From Talinum fruticosum (Eukaryota; Streptophyta; Magnoliopsida; Caryophyllales; Talinaceae): a stretch of DNA of 64,000 bases. Below, in pieces: positions 44,030 through 56,832 of the stretch. A program made the translations under genes and the position numbers. The notes beneath the pieces are model-generated. The model was not told where the DNA came from. It was given only the letters and a program-made list of their open reading frames with translations, and did no database searches. Within the stretch, counting starts at the first letter, position 1. Each line of letters starts with the position of its first letter. The DNA lies in assembly GCA_021018815.1 (NCBI GenBank), contig JAITYX010000003.1, positions 2,914,001 through 2,978,000 of the forward strand, read 5' to 3'.

Positions 44030-46400
44030 CACTGGCACCCTTAATCCTACTCTCGAATCTGTCCCCAATATCCTAGTTAATAATCAATATAAAAATAAAA
44101 TATATATATACGCGATATTAACAACGACTAAATCTAATATTTTTAACAAAAATGAATTACTCGTAGTGAGGATGACAAAACTCTTGGGCTAACGAACAAA
44201 AGCATTGACTGCATCATCAACAATGTGGAGGTCCGTTCCCGGATTGGCAACTCACACTCGCCTTTCCCCGTCCATAACCTCTTTAACACTCACCCTCACC
44301 TCATCAGCTCTAAGTGGTGTACCACTGAACAACAATATCTGCACTCAATCGGAGAACAACACCCTATGACACAACATACTCTAGGGGATGGTGATGAGAA
44401 GTTAGGTTGCAATTCACCGCCTGCATAAGAATAAGATAACATAAAATCATGGGATGACCTTTTACATTGAAGTTAAATAATCTAAAAACCTTGAAAATTA
44501 ACGGATAGAGCTTCCCCTTAAAAGTACATATTTTCCCGGGATAACGACCCTCATCGGAAACAACAAAAACATACTAAATAAGTAATTACTCAATGGCCAC
44601 ACGGCGGAGTTATGTAGTAACCACACAATATACACCATTCATTCAATAAGATTATACACCAATTAGTCAAAAATATAAACATGCATGTAAATAATGACCC
44701 TCATCCAAAACAACAAAAACATCCAATATAAGTAATTATTCAACAAGATTATACATTCATAAGTCAAAATATACACATGCATGTAAATATAATTAGGTTG
44801 CAAAATATGAATTACCTCCACCAGAACTTCAAATTGGTTCACAAGTGAGCTCGTGTTCACGCTAACCGGTGCGTGGAGTGATAATGGCATACCCATGTTG
44901 GTGATGAAGTACGAATTCATCCAGGCCTCTATCTCTGCCACCTTTGCAGCCATTAGGGACATTTAGGTCTGTTAGAACTCAATTATGGACTGTTGGGACT
45001 CCATTTAGGACCTCATTTGGGCCATTTCAGCCGTCATATACGCTTTGCTAGAAGTTACGGGATGCCTCTTCCTAGCCCCAAAGTGCTCAACTATCCCCAC
45101 CTAACCAACGACGGCTCGTACACGACCATGATTCTCATCTCTTTGTAGGGCCAAGGCTAGCTTGTCCCTCTTCCCAGTGGTGTCGGCGACTTCTAAAGTT
45201 GATGTCGGTGACAAAGATTCTTGTAAGAAAAAAATATTATCATTTAACAATTCATAAATATTAAAACCAAGAAGTTCTCAAAATAAACAAAGGAAATAGT
45301 AAAAAAACTCACGACTAGGCAAGAAATACGTTCTACATCGAGCGTAGTGAAGGTTCCTTCTTTCTTCTTTCTTCCTTTGACCCACGGATCGTCCTTATCG
45401 ACAACGAGCTGTGAAGTATCTATGCTTGGAACCTTCACCGGATGTGGTTTGAAGGTGTTCAAGTTTTTGCTTGTACAACCTCTCCTCCAACTTCGCGTAC
45501 CTCCCACGGCATAATACATGAGGGTACGCATTGCTCTTGATCCTCTTCCGGTTGGCTTCACCTATCGCCTGTGCAAGTAATTAAGACAACGAAAATATCA
45601 GCGCATAACACTTAAATCGAAAATAGTTGTATACATCATCGACAATTTCTTCCTTTTTATATCAATTCGACAACGAAAATATCAGTACATAAGACAACTC
45701 CCCTCTCATTGTCCTCTACATCCGCCTTTCTCAAGTATATCTCACCACTTAAATTTATAGGAAACCAACATCACACTATTTTTATATGAGATTGAATATT
45801 GAATGAAGTTGCGTACCCTCTATTTTCTCTTTAAAGCTACCCATTAACTTTTTATATAATCATTGATGATGTAGTATCAAAAAAGGTATAAAAGTAATGA
45901 AATTACCATGTATTACGGAGAGGCAACAAGTGATTCAAACGATCTCTAGTCCTCCTTAGTGATACAATTGTAGACCTCCCAGGGTCTACCTTCTTGTTTT
46001 ATTTACCTTGTTTTGCGAGACCCATATAGCGACAATGAGATATTTGAAGTCTCTAAACATTTCTCCAGCCAACATGAGGGTCTTGTGTTTCACGGAGGGT
46101 GTCCGACATTCATTAATGTTCAAGTTGAACATTCTCCGAAACACAAGAACGATATGCATTAGTACAATATATTAACCATTTACAATATAAGTTGTAATAC
46201 TAAGTTTAAATGTAGTTCATTTACTCGAATATCATTCCAAAGTTTGTCTTTAATTGAATCGGGGACGTGAGCCCATTTTCCGTAGTTGATGTTCACGTAG
46301 GAGCGAGTTGCCGCACCAACGTAGCTCATAAAGGGAGCTTTATGCTCACCTATAGCATTTCCATGGCTATCAAAAATCGACCCATGTAAGGAGATTTAGG
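44030..46400 (-). pseudogene. CACTA TNP-like gene (Transposase_24/Ptta family), copy 1
   Basis: Exon-like blocks: 46400-46215 with GEHKAPFMSYVGAATRSYVN and a DKLWNDI motif; 46140-45900 with a Lys-rich stretch and stops; 45561-45244 with WVKGRKKKEGTFTTLDVERI, the W-K-A-R-T-K-K-D-G-like signature of plant En/Spm-type transposase-associated proteins; 44962-44663, an acidic/Met-rich coiled-coil-like piece; and 44430-44200. Homologous blocks occur in the same order in the copy at 61.7-63.8 kb. It lacks a TNP2-type catalytic domain, so it probably corresponds to the DNA-binding accessory protein. Confidence 0.7.
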
Positions 46401-46955
46401 TCATCTCCACTCCGGACCAACTTCTCCTTATTCATCATAGTTCGCGCCTTCAATTTTTTGTACTTTTAGAGTAATCAATTTTATACTGCAAGCAATTCTA
46501 CAACTCTTGATAAATAAACATGGACAAAAATTTGCAAACGGAAACACATAAGTTGGGTCGGGCAGCAGCCAACACGGGTTGACCGTGTAGTCTCGCACTT
46601 GTCGGTCTTGGCTGCCAAGAACCCCGGTTCCTCAATTTTGGTTGTTTTTTTGTCTCTTCTCTTATGTTCATATTCTATCCATTCACACTTCTCAAATATA
46701 AGATTAATTTGAAAATTTTCTCCAAAACACCGCGAAATATAAGACTCCTAAAATACACTTTCGTGTTTAGATTTGAAATTGGAAAGCACTATCTACACTT
46801 TCGAGTTTCATGAAAATGCCGAAAATGAGAAGGCCAACAATAACAGGATTAAAAACCTACAATGAAATTTAGGGCAAAATACTAAAGATAAAGAGAAAGA
46901 GACGAATCTAGTGGTGCCCGAAAAGAGGATTCGGTGAGAGAGGTACAGCCACGTG

Positions 46956-47399
46956 GATAGAGTGAGGATTCTTACTCTTTGCCTTAATAAACTGGTTCAC
47001 CTAATACTTCTAAGGACACTACTGATGGTGTTTTCCAAGGGACTCCTGCTATTCCCTTTTTGAAATAGAGGAAACTAAGGAGAAAGATATTACTAATATA
47101 GTAGACCCTTCATCTCCTATAGATTCTTTCTCCTTTACTTGTTGAATGGGCTCATGAGCTTGAAATGCATGTTAGTTGTGAGAATGAACATGATATTCTT
47201 ATATAATCAAAGATCTCGAGTATAAAAGAATGTTTGTTTTCAGCACATTGACCATGATAATTTCTTAATTCATCCCGAGTCCTTTTCTTTTGACCCCATC
47301 TTGACTAACCATCAATTTGAAACTTTTGATTCCATGATGTATGAGCATAAAACTTCGTACTTAACGATGTTGGTTCACGGTTTGATAAGTTGAAATAGA
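46956..47399. other. Residual sequence between CACTA copy 1 and the second Athila-like LTR
   Basis: A possible short internal piece of the Athila-like element. Plus-strand translation has a readable stretch near 47265-47350 (FSFDPILTNHQFETFDSMMY) that I cannot assign. Confidence 0.35.
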
Positions 47400-48695
47400 T
47401 TCTTATTGTCGTTGCATTTATATTTTGGGTCGAACCGAGCCCAACACTCGTATCCTTTTCTCTCCCTCGACCCTAATACTCGAAGCCCATCCCATCATCC
47501 TATATCCACTCCCTCATTTAAACCCCATCATACCCACTAAAACCTTAAGCTCTCTCTTTCTCCTCTCGTTCATGTGCTACCTGAAAACCCTAAAGCCCAA
47601 CCCTCTTCTCCCTCAAATCGAAATCCTAACTTTTCACCCTTCCCCGAACGCCGACCATTATCTTCCTCTTCTTTTCACTACTACTTGTGGAACCCTTCTC
47701 GATCTCATCTTGGCGCTTCATCAAACCAAAATCCATCTCCATCTCTTTTTCTTTTCTCCTTCACCGGAAAAACCCTAGCCTTCCTTCTTTCCTCTTTTCA
47801 ATTTTCCCGAACACCGAAACCTCCCTTACAACCTGCTTCATCATCTCAAACTCTCCATCTTCATCTCTTTCAGCCTCTTCTCGAAATCCCCGTTCCTTTT
47901 GCTTCTCCTCTACCTGAAACCCTAGCTACTAGCTTCTTCTTTACCCGAAACCCTAGCTACCGGAATTCTAACCCATATCCAACTCTTCCCATCCTCATTC
48001 TACTCGGACTCTATGCACAAGGAAGGGACACAGGCGAGGCTGGAAATCACAACAAGAGGAGGAGACCGAGAGCATAAAAGGGAGCGAGTTAAATAGAGCA
48101 TGGGAGGCGGCGGTGTACAAAGCATGGGAGGCGGCAATGTACGGACCATGTGACTGGCCAACCGAATGCCACGACTATAGGTGTAAATTTCCAGCTTTTA
48201 ATTCTCAAATTTCAATTCTTGTTCCCCAATTTTAGTTTTTAGTTGAGAAAATTTCAGTAGTAGTTTTTTTTAGGTTTTAGTTTTATACTTTAATTGAGAG
48301 TAGTTGAATTTTTCTTGAGGATGAATTCGAAGTGGTGGTTGATTTTGGTATTGAATTTGCTAAGGATTATTCGGTTCGGATCTAGGTATTCAAATCAATT
48401 GTTCACAGTTCAAGCTTTTTGGTATAAATTCTTAACTTTTGTAATTTCAATTACGTTAGTTGTGTTCTGATTCAATTTAGTTTGATGATCTAATTCTTGC
48501 TCTTCAATTTAGTTTGATATTTTGATTCGGTTTTATATATTTTATGTTGATTTTCCGATTTGCTCGTAAATTCAAATTAGTACTTGTTTAGGTTAGTTTC
48601 GATATTTATGCCTTCAATTCAAGTTGCAATTTGATTTAATTTTGGTCTATCTCTATGGTTCGACAAACCCCTACTTCCCTAAATTCACTCTAACA
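47400..48695 (+). repeat. Athila-like LTR, second copy
   Basis: Homologous to 39643-40657 from 47541 onward and ending CACTCTAACA at 48695, the same end as the first copy. The start is approximate; no clear polypurine tract or TG boundary could be fixed between 47350 and 47440. Position and orientation fit the 3' LTR of the element that starts at 39643. Confidence 0.7.
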
Positions 48696-49380
48696 TATAT
48701 CAAGCACCTGGAGGGTGTCCCAATTTTGGACACATGCCGAGAGGCGATTGTTTCTACATTTGTTGGGTCTTGAAACTAGTACGTACTACTTCCCTAACCT
48801 TCTAATGTGATAAATGGGACGAGTCCAGGATATCCCTTACTTGCATTGCATCACGCCTGCCTCTTTTGAGATTTTTGGAGGCCTTAGTTGCACGAGGAGG
48901 GTACTTATGTGGGTTGATTATTAGACGAACTCGCCGAGGTTGATGAAACTTACAGAGAAATGATGTACCATGGTCTCTGGATTTTATCCAGGCTGGACAA
49001 AAGAGACTAATATCGAATGACACAAGGCACTGAAAGCTCGAGAACATGATCCAAGAGGAATTGTTCCTGCTGCCGTAGCCCTTCGATTCGCGAAGTGGTC
49101 CCGAAGTAAGCTTACTCGTTTTTAACAATAATAAAGTAAAAATAAGTTATAAGCTCACTTTTATGCTTCATTCATTTTATCGTGCACTTAGAGGAATTAA
49201 TTAATAATTGGATCGTCTAATTGGACCGCCCTAAAAATAATTAAACTTCAAAATATAAAATATCAACCATAGGGATTTCTTAGCTCGGTCTACCCGCCGT
49301 TGACTGGAACGGTTGACTTGGTTGGGCTGGGCACGGCGAAAAGTTGAAATCGTCTAATGTCATGCTAAACATAGTATTTC
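48696..49380 (-). other. Tat internal 3' region (minus copy)
   Basis: Non-coding or weakly coding sequence downstream of integrase on the minus strand. It shares GGTCCAATTAG and GTCTAGCAT/GTTTAGCATGAC blocks with the plus copy near 54590-54860. No LTR boundary was identified. Confidence 0.5.
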
Positions 49381-50930
49381 TTTAACTGATCCAAGTTAAG
49401 AAATTGAAAAAAATTTCTCCGTCCAAATCGTTCAGCTTTACTACTCGCTCCCGACAATATTTGACTAAGTATGAATGGGTCATGCCAATTACGTCTAAAT
49501 TTCCTTCTAGGGTCCTGAATTGGCGCTCCGATTTCATTAAGGACCAAATCTCCAATATGTAAATTACAAGGCTTAACCTTTTTGTTAAATTCCTTTGATA
49601 TACGCGCCTGGTACATTTGATGATTGTGCATAGCTTGCAAATGCCTTTCGTATAGTAACTCCTTGTAGTGTGCTTTTGTGCATTCCGCTCGAGAATCGTT
49701 CTTTCTATAATGATTTTCAACAAAGGAATGGAAATTTCTATTGGAAGGACTGCATCCATACCATACACTAGGGAGTAAGGTGTTGCTCCCATGGAGGTTC
49801 CAGTAGCCCATAAAGCAAAGGGAAATTTATTGGGCCAATCCTTGTAAATGACAACCATTTTTTCCACTATATTTCGAGATGTTTTTGTTAGCGGCCTCGA
49901 CTCGCTCTGTTGGTCCGAGGGCAATAGATTTTGTACTTTTGTAGTAGATTCGCTACCTCTTTCTTGAAATGATTACCATTGTCATTAATCGGTTCATGTG
50001 GTACCCCGTATCGGTAGATGATGTTATGTGTGATGAATTTTGCCACATGTTTTGATGTTATAGTCATATAGGATGCCGCTTCTACCCATTTGGTAAAGTC
50101 AATGACTACCGACAAAAACTCATGACCGCTTGTTCCTTTAGGGGTCACTTTAATGATGATGTCAATGTCCCAAACCGAGAATAGCCAGGGCAATGCAAGT
50201 GTCATTAAAAAGGAAGGTGGTTGGTGCTGCAAGTTTGCATACACTTGACCCTTGTGACATCTTTTAACAAACTCATGATAATCTGCTACCATGGTTGACC
50301 AATAATACCCTAACCTCTTAATCTTCGAACCAACATTTATCCATTCATATGGGGTCCACATTCCCCTCCATGAATTTTAATCATTAAGCGCTCTACTTCA
50401 TGTTGATTGACATAAAGTCAGCTAATTGCTATGTTGGTTTGCTTGTCATCGTTGCCCTGGATTTAGGAAGAAGCTGTGCTGCTAACATACAAATGGGTGG
50501 TTGGGCTCGAATATGGAGTCTGGTGGGTATTCTTGGTTTTCTAAATACTGGTGAATGTGATGATACCAACTGGTTTGGTTAGTTCTAGACACTTCCGAGT
50601 GCATATATATGCATAGGTCGACTTCATCATTCTATATGAATGGGCATTGAATGAACGCCACTAGGGATATTGATCATGGATGCTAACTTGGCTAGGGCAT
50701 CCATAAACTGGTTATCATTTCTAGGAAGGTATGTATACAATATGGTATCGAAGTATTTTGCTAATTATATCAAATGCACTTGGTACGGTGCCAAGGCTTC
50801 ACTACATACCTTCCACTTATGTGAAATCTTATTAATGATCAGATTGGAGTCACCAAACACAGTTCGCTCTATCAAACCCTTTCCTTATACTCTAAATGAC
50901 ACTTTTTAAAGGAAGGAGATCACTTTCCTT
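49381..50930 (-). pseudogene. pol: Tat-type Ty3/gypsy pol remnant: dual RNase H and integrase (minus)
   Basis: Read downward from 50930: an archaeal-type RNase H segment (VFGDSNLIINKISHKWKVCS; YLPRNDNQFMDALAKL), then the linker and integrase. The latter includes RCHKGQVYANLQHQPPS, WDIDIIIKVTPKG, DFTKWVEAA (near 50100) and RYGVPHEPINDNG (near 49995). The C-terminal part shows FALWATGTSMGATPYSLVYG (near 49800) and AVLPIEI. A second, archaeal-like RNase H before integrase is specific to the Tat clade. Frame changes occur near 49900, 49380 and 50590. RT is absent on this copy. Confidence 0.82.
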
Positions 50931-51479
50931 ATTATGGTTATCATGCGCCCTACTACATCAAGGAAAAGGGCATCCTAGTTACTTGGTTTGGATATATTCA
51001 GTGACTACTATATATTGGAGAAGGAGGCACCCTACCTCCTCGAAAAGGGACGATCCATGCCAGATTGGACCAACTTGGCTGGGAACAATATTTTCAGTCC
51101 ATCTGTTTGGACAAGAGAAGAACTTAAAGGGGAATTGGGTCTCGGTACTATCCTGAGCCATGTCGCACCCGCAGTTCGATCCGTTAGAGTTCATCCCTTA
51201 CGTTGATAACGAAGGCTCCAAGCACATTACTTGGATTGATACCGAGGAGGGTTAATAATTCGCCTTCAACTTAGGAGCACATCCCCTTGCTGAGTCTAGT
51301 GTTAGGGCTTCTTCATTTGTTATTTCCAGCTCTTTTCCTAATTCAGTTATTTCTAATTTTGTATCTTCAGCTTTTAAGTCTAATGTACTCATCTCTTCAT
51401 TAAGTAAAGTGAATCTTTTCACATACTCTTTGCCTCCTCTTACTTTCAATTGTTTTTCCTCTAATGATGAATAAGAAAT
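50931..51479. other. Centre between the two opposed Tat remnants
   Basis: Several short ORFs on both strands with no recognised domain. The plus-strand part after about 51250 probably belongs to the protease-RT linker of the plus copy. Confidence 0.3.
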
Positions 51480-54400
51480 CCCCAAAAAACTTATAAAAGC
51501 TATGGAAGATCATGAAAATCGTTCACCAATAATAGAGGAAACAATAATAATCAATATAAGATCGGTAGATCAACCTCAAGAAGTCAAGATCGAGAAGACG
51601 GTAGATCCGGAAGAGCGAAAGTAATTTATTTCGCTCCCTACAAAGTTCATGGATGTCTTTGCATGATCCTACAAAGACATGCCAAGGATAGATCCAAGTA
51701 TAGCGGAACATAAAATTTCACTTTACTTAGACGCTAAGCTCGTTAAGCATAAACTAAGAACGATGAAACTTGAGTGGGCACTAAAGATTATGGAAGAAGT
51801 TCATAAGCGGTTAGAGGATGGGTTCATCAAGGTAGTTCGCTATCCTTAGTGGGTAGCAAATATAACACCGGTTCCGAAGAAAGACGGCAGGGTCCCCATG
51901 TGCGTCGACTTTAGAGATCCGAATAAGCCTAGCCCCAATGATAATTTCCCGCTGCCTCATATCAACATCCTTATAGATAACATAGCGGGTCATGGCTTGC
52001 TTTCATTTATTGATGGCTATGTTGGGTACAATAAGGTGATGATGGCTGAAGAAGACATGGAAAAGACAATCTTCATTACTCAAAGGGGGCGTATTGTTAC
52101 GTGGTGATGCTATTTGGGCTCAAGAATGCCGAGTGCCACATACCAAAGGATGGCTACAACCCTAATGCATGACATGATCTATAAGGAAGCGAAAGTTTAT
52201 GTGGATGACATGATCATAAAATCGAAGGATAGGGTAGAACACCGACCCAGCCTAAGAAAATTCTTCTAGAGACTTAGAAAATACAACATGCCCCTTAACC
52301 CTCAAAAGTGTGCCTTCGGGGTAACCTTAGGCAAACTGTTAGGCTATGTTGTTAGTCTTTGATGAGTTGAATTTAATCCATCCAAGGTCAAAGCCATTCA
52401 GGATATCCCTCTCCCAAATACGAAAAAGAAATAAGGGGTTTCCTAGGACGTTTACAATGCATCAATCGTTTCATATTAAAATTGATCGTGGTCCGTGAAC
52501 CTATTTTCAAGAAGTTGAAGAAAGAATATGAGCCCATTTGGGATACCGAGTGCCAATAAGCATTTGAGAAGGTTAAGAAATATTTAGTCGACCCTCCAAT
52601 GCTAGTTCCACCCCAACCAGGGAAACCTTTACTTACGTATCTCAGCACGACTGAGACACCTATGGGAGCCATGCTAGCTCAACGAGACGGGAAGGAAGAA
52701 CGCGGAGTTTATTACCCGAGTAAGAAGTTCATAGATTATAAGACTAGATACGCCATTAGAGAATACATCATTGCTATTAGTCTAGGCTACCAAGAAGCTT
52801 AGGCACTACATGTTAGCCCACATGGTACATATGGTATCACCCATGGATTCCATCAAGTATAATCGCATCACAACTCGAACACCTTGAGTTTCCGGATGAA
52901 AATTTTTACAAGTAAAGGTGGAAGTTTGGACAATGTATTTTGATGGCGCTCCCAATTAGATGGGCTTTAGAGAAGGGATTCTTCTAGTCTCGCCGAGAGG
53001 AGCACATACTCCCATTTCGGTTAAACTAGACTTCTAGGTCACCAACAACACCGCAGAGTACGAAGCTTGCATCACTCGACTTGAAGCCGTTGTAGAAATC
53101 GAGGTAAAAAACATCGGGGTTTTGGGTGACTCCGGTCCGATCATTAATCAGATTTTACGAAAATGGAAAGTACGTAGTGAAGCCTTGGCACCCTATCAAG
53201 CATATCCGATAGAGCTATCAAAACATTTCGGGAACATTTCATTCACCTACCTTCCTAGGGATGACAACCAATTCGCGAGATGTGTTAGCTAAATTAGAGG
53301 TATCAGCCGCACACGTCTACACATTGAAAGTGTCTAATATTGACCAAAACAGTTGGTATCGTGACATTTATCGGTATTTGGATAAGCAAGAATACCCTTT
53401 GGACTCCACACCTAGAGCCCAACGAGCCATCGGGATGTTAGCCGCCCAATTCTTCATTAATCAAGGGTAACCGTACAAGAAAATCAACATTAGGATTAGC
53501 TTACTTTGTGTTAACCAATATGAAGCGAAGCACATCATGGACGAGATTCATGGTGGGGAGTGTGGACCCCATATGAACGGGAAGATGTTGGTTTAGAAGA
53601 TTCGGAGACTTGGTTATTACCGGCCGACCATGGCGAGTATACTTCTATGAGTTTGTTAGAATGTTCCATAAGTGTCGGTGTATGCATATTTACGAGCAGA
53701 AACCACCATTATTTCTCACAACATTAGCTTCCCCTGGCCATTCTAAATTTGGGGAATAGACATTATTGGCAAGGTGACTCCCAAAGGAACGGGCAGACAT
53801 AAATTTGTGTTAATAGTAATTGAGTACTTAACCAAACGGGTAGATGTAGCGTCTTATGCAACCTTAACATCAAAACAAGTAGCTAAGCTCCTTACCCGAA
53901 TATCATTTGTCGTTATAGGGTGCCCCACGAGCTAATTAGTGACCATGGCAGTGATTTTATGAAGGTAGCGAGACTTGTTAAATAAGTACAAGATTAAGAA
54001 CCATAAGTCTTCTCCTTATCATCCTCGGACCAATGGAGCAGATTGAGGCCACCAACAAGAACATTCAAAAAATAGTGGAGAAGATGGTCGTCAATTATAA
54101 GGATTGGCCCGATAAATTGCCTTTTGCTTTATGTGGCTATCGAACATCTATTAGAACTTCTACGGGAGAAACACCTTACTTCCTAGTTTATGGTATGGAA
54201 GCAGATCGTTCCAATAGTGATTGTCATTCCCTCGTTAAGGATAATTGCTGAAAGTTAGAACCCGAAGCAAAGTGGGCCAAAGCAAGCTACAAAGAGTTAG
54301 TCTACTTGATGAAAAGGCACCTCAATGCCCTTCACACCGTCAAAATATACCAAGCACGTATATCAAGGGCATTCAACAATACAATGAAGCCTCAAAACCT

Positions 54401-54600
54401 ACAAACTGGAGATTTGGTCCTCAAATAGATTAGAGCTCCAATTCAGGATCCATGAGGGAAGTTTAAGCCTAATTGGCAAAGTTTATTTGTGTTTACTTAG
54501 ATATTTCCGAGCAGAGCAGTGAAATTGACTCGATTTAGATGGTGAAGAAATTTTTCAGTACACAAACTTGGATCCATTAAAAAAACTACGTCTAGCATAA
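51480..54600 (+). pseudogene. pol: Tat-type Ty3/gypsy pol remnant: RT, RNase H, aRNase H, integrase (plus)
   Basis: Pre-RT segment near 51720-51840 (KLEWALKIMEEVHKRLEDG-like), RT with VPKKDGRVPMCVDFRDPNKP (about 51870), AGHGLLSFIDGYVGYNK (about 51985) and catalytic YVDD at 52198-52209. RNase H has LTYLSTTETPMGAMLAQRDG (about 52630). The Tat-specific second RNase H has TNNTAEYEAC at 53041-53070 and YLPRDDNQF (about 53255). Integrase has GGECGPHMNGK (about 53555), IDIIGKVTPKGTG (about 53755), then GYRTSIRTSTGETPYFLVYG (about 54135-54195). Stops and shifts are frequent (for example near 51849, 52105, 52268, 52960). Confidence 0.87.
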
Positions 54601-55180
54601 CCCTGGATCATGGGCCAAGCTTGACCCAACTAGGCCATGGCATGGCAGGCGCCGACCACCACCCGGACAACAGTGAGTTGGCCAGGCCAGAATGTCCATC
54701 TTTTAATTCTTAACTCTATAATTCAATTTTTGTACCGTCCAATTAGATGGTTTCCTTATTTGCTTGGATAGTCCAATTATGCGATCCGCTTATATACTTT
54801 ACTCTTTATTTTAATTAATTTTGAAGGTGGTCCAATTAGGCGGTCCATTTTTTTTTATTTTAACCTCTAGATGAGTGATAAAATAAAGTATAAAAATATA
54901 ACATAATACTTGTATTTAATAATTGGTAAGCCTACTACTTACTTGAATACACAGCTAAGGGAAACAAATACAAGCACACTACTTATAAAAAAATAAATTT
55001 GTTCTAAAGAGGCAAAACTAATCCTCCTTTTGTTTTATTATTTCCTAAATTTTATCTAAAAATATCTAAGCCCTAGTCTATCTTTACTTTTTTTCCTTTG
55101 GGGTCACTAGACACAGCCCCATCATCCTCGGGTATGCTTCTTCGACTCCTCAATTCTTCGAGCCCACCTCTCTTCGGTTT
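54601..55180 (+). other. Tat internal 3' region (plus copy)
   Basis: Non-coding, with repeated GTCCAATTAG motifs (near 54747, 54828) also seen in inverted orientation near 49220. No function is inferred. Confidence 0.45.
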
Positions 55181-55188
55181 CCTTGGCT

Positions 55189-55404
55189 CTAGTTTCTCTT
55201 GGGCAAACGCGTTCGACCACCCAAGTGTACGATATACCACTGAATTTTGTCACTATGATTCCTGAGGTATTCCTCCCACCAGGAAGCGGGGTGATCGACT
55301 ACCACCTCTTCCCGGTTTTGCCGACGAAGTGTACCGTTAAGAAGGCATCGGTATTCGTAGGAGCCTCGGATTAGGTTTAGGTGCTCTGTTAACCAAATCC
55401 GCAC
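55189..55404 (-). pseudogene. Short antisense ORF downstream of Tat integrase
   Basis: 71 codons on the minus strand with RQNREEVVVDHPASWWEEYL and SDKIQWYIVHLGGRTR. Position (after integrase, antisense) fits the additional antisense ORFs of Tat elements. No domain is assigned. Confidence 0.35.
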
Positions 55405-55413
55405 ATCACAAAT

Positions 55414-55437
55414 ACAAATAATAATAATAATAATAAT
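55414..55437. repeat. AAT trinucleotide microsatellite
   Basis: About eight units of AAT/ATA between ACAAAT and TTGTCC. Confidence 0.85.
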
Positions 55438-55479
55438 TGTCCTGCATGGTCAAAATTTAAATTTTTAGGCCCAACATGA

Positions 55480-56202
55480 GCAAAATAAAAAAGAAGAAAA
55501 AAAACTAAACGAAAAAGAGAAAGGAGTGAAAAATTGAGACTTTCGGCGTGAACAAGATGTATCGTCGTGGTCGGCGCCTGGTCTATGCCGTTTGGTCACG
55601 TCGGCCATTATTTTCTTACCTACAACAACGGGGGCTCACAGCAAAGTCTTCCCGAGAGTTTGCCGTGACCCGATCTAAACCTATGATCATATCAGCAACT
55701 ATTACCGGTGTTAGGGAGCGAGTAATTCAGAATCGCTCAACGAAGCTCAACGGTGCCACCAGCGCCATATCCCCACGTAGGTGATAATCGCTCGACGTCT
55801 CGGGATAATGATCGCCTCCGAAAATGCATACAGTGCCGGTAGTGCATCATCGAGTTCATCAGATTCACCTGATTACCAACAAGAATCCACCCTAGATTCT
55901 AATTGCTCGGTTCAGCAGGTACTTGTAGGTCTCGAGCAGATTTTTAGAAGACTTGGGCAAAACATGTTTTGAACGCCTTTAGATTCCTTGTATAGCATCA
56001 TATTCTTTAGGCAAAGGGTATAATTCCTTATCCCTAAACCTAAAGACGTGGTGGTAAGGATCCAAAAAGGCTACAACAGCTCTTAAAAAGTCCTATAGAC
56101 TTTCACTTGGTGAATACTAAATAATGTATCTAGCCCATAATTTGACAACCCTAATCTTTCGAGTATTGCTCATCTCATGCATCCACCAAGATAGGTCGAT
56201 CA
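55480..56202. other. Unassigned region before the last Sirevirus
   Basis: Two short plus-strand ORFs (55548-55784, Arg-rich; 55781-55972, Ser-rich) without a recognised domain. They may be part of the Tat element. Nothing else is supported. Confidence 0.3.
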
Positions 56203-56832
56203 TGAAGTTCATCTTTTAAAAGAATGAGGACTTAGGTATAACTTTCTATCTCTCTTGGGTTTTGATTCAAAGTCATTCCAAGCCATATAGAAACTCATAT
56301 CTAAGTTTTCATCCCGGTGTGATCCATGCGAAACCAGTCTTTTAGCAAAACACTCTAAATTGTGTTTCTAACCCACTCGAGATATCACTCGGAACCATCG
56401 CATGAATAAATAATTTCTCTACCATGTTTATTCCGAGCACTAACTTCATGTTTCGAGTTAAAAATGAATTACAACATTAATTCTAATTTCTAAGTCAATT
56501 TATTTATGGAGAATTACTTGCTTGATCAAGTTTATTTATCCTGATATTTTATTATTTTTAACTTGATCATTGTTGAGGATTGACTCAAGATGGAATCTGA
56601 ACCAATGGATAGAACACTCGGAAAATTCCACTTTATTAGGCCAAAGATAATGAAATGCTTAATTACTCTAATTTAATTATTATGTGTGCCAAATCTTGAA
56701 CCAAAGTATTTTTATACTTTGAGTACTACATTGATTTGCTTTTGTAGGTTGTTTAAACAAGCTTAATTTAATGTTAAAAATCAAAAGAAACCGGTTTCTA
56801 GCCGTTAAACATCAGCTGATAGAAAACAACTA
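56203..56832 (+). repeat. Older Sirevirus 5' LTR, part 1
   Basis: Starts TGAAGTTCATC and can be followed against the family LTRs (TTAGGTATAA, GGGTTTTGATTC, ACCAAAGTATTTTTATAC near 56700, GGTTGTTTAAACAAG). It is diverged from the other copies and is split at 56832 by the solo LTR. Confidence 0.8.
56828..56832. repeat. Target site duplication AACTA (left)
   Basis: AACTA precedes 56833 and recurs at 58431-58435. Confidence 0.9.

Larger units (their letters stand above)
42106..46955 (-). mobile_element. CACTA transposon copy 1 (5'-truncated), carrying Ulp1-like and TNP-like genes
   Basis: The plus-strand end begins CACTACTATAGGAACC at 42106 and carries subterminal units of the type GACGGTTC/GAACCGTCGTCAT up to about 42480. 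The interior, read on the minus strand, matches 60802-64000 from about 46955 (equivalent of 61285) down to about 44030 (equivalent of 64000). The first about 480 bp present in the other copy, including its terminal CACTA, are missing here. The coding order on the minus strand is TNP-like exons (46.4-44.2 kb), then Ulp1-like exons (43.7-42.7 kb). Confidence 0.85.

Noticed and set aside
47030..47045. GACACTACTGATGG as a possible CACTA terminus
   Set aside because: Not followed by subterminal repeats and unlike the family termini at 42106 and 60802; it also lies outside the homologous part of copy 1.
55548..55972. Two short ORFs with Arg- and Ser-rich products
   Set aside because: No homology, no splice or start context, and next to a decayed Tat element; kept only as unassigned sequence.
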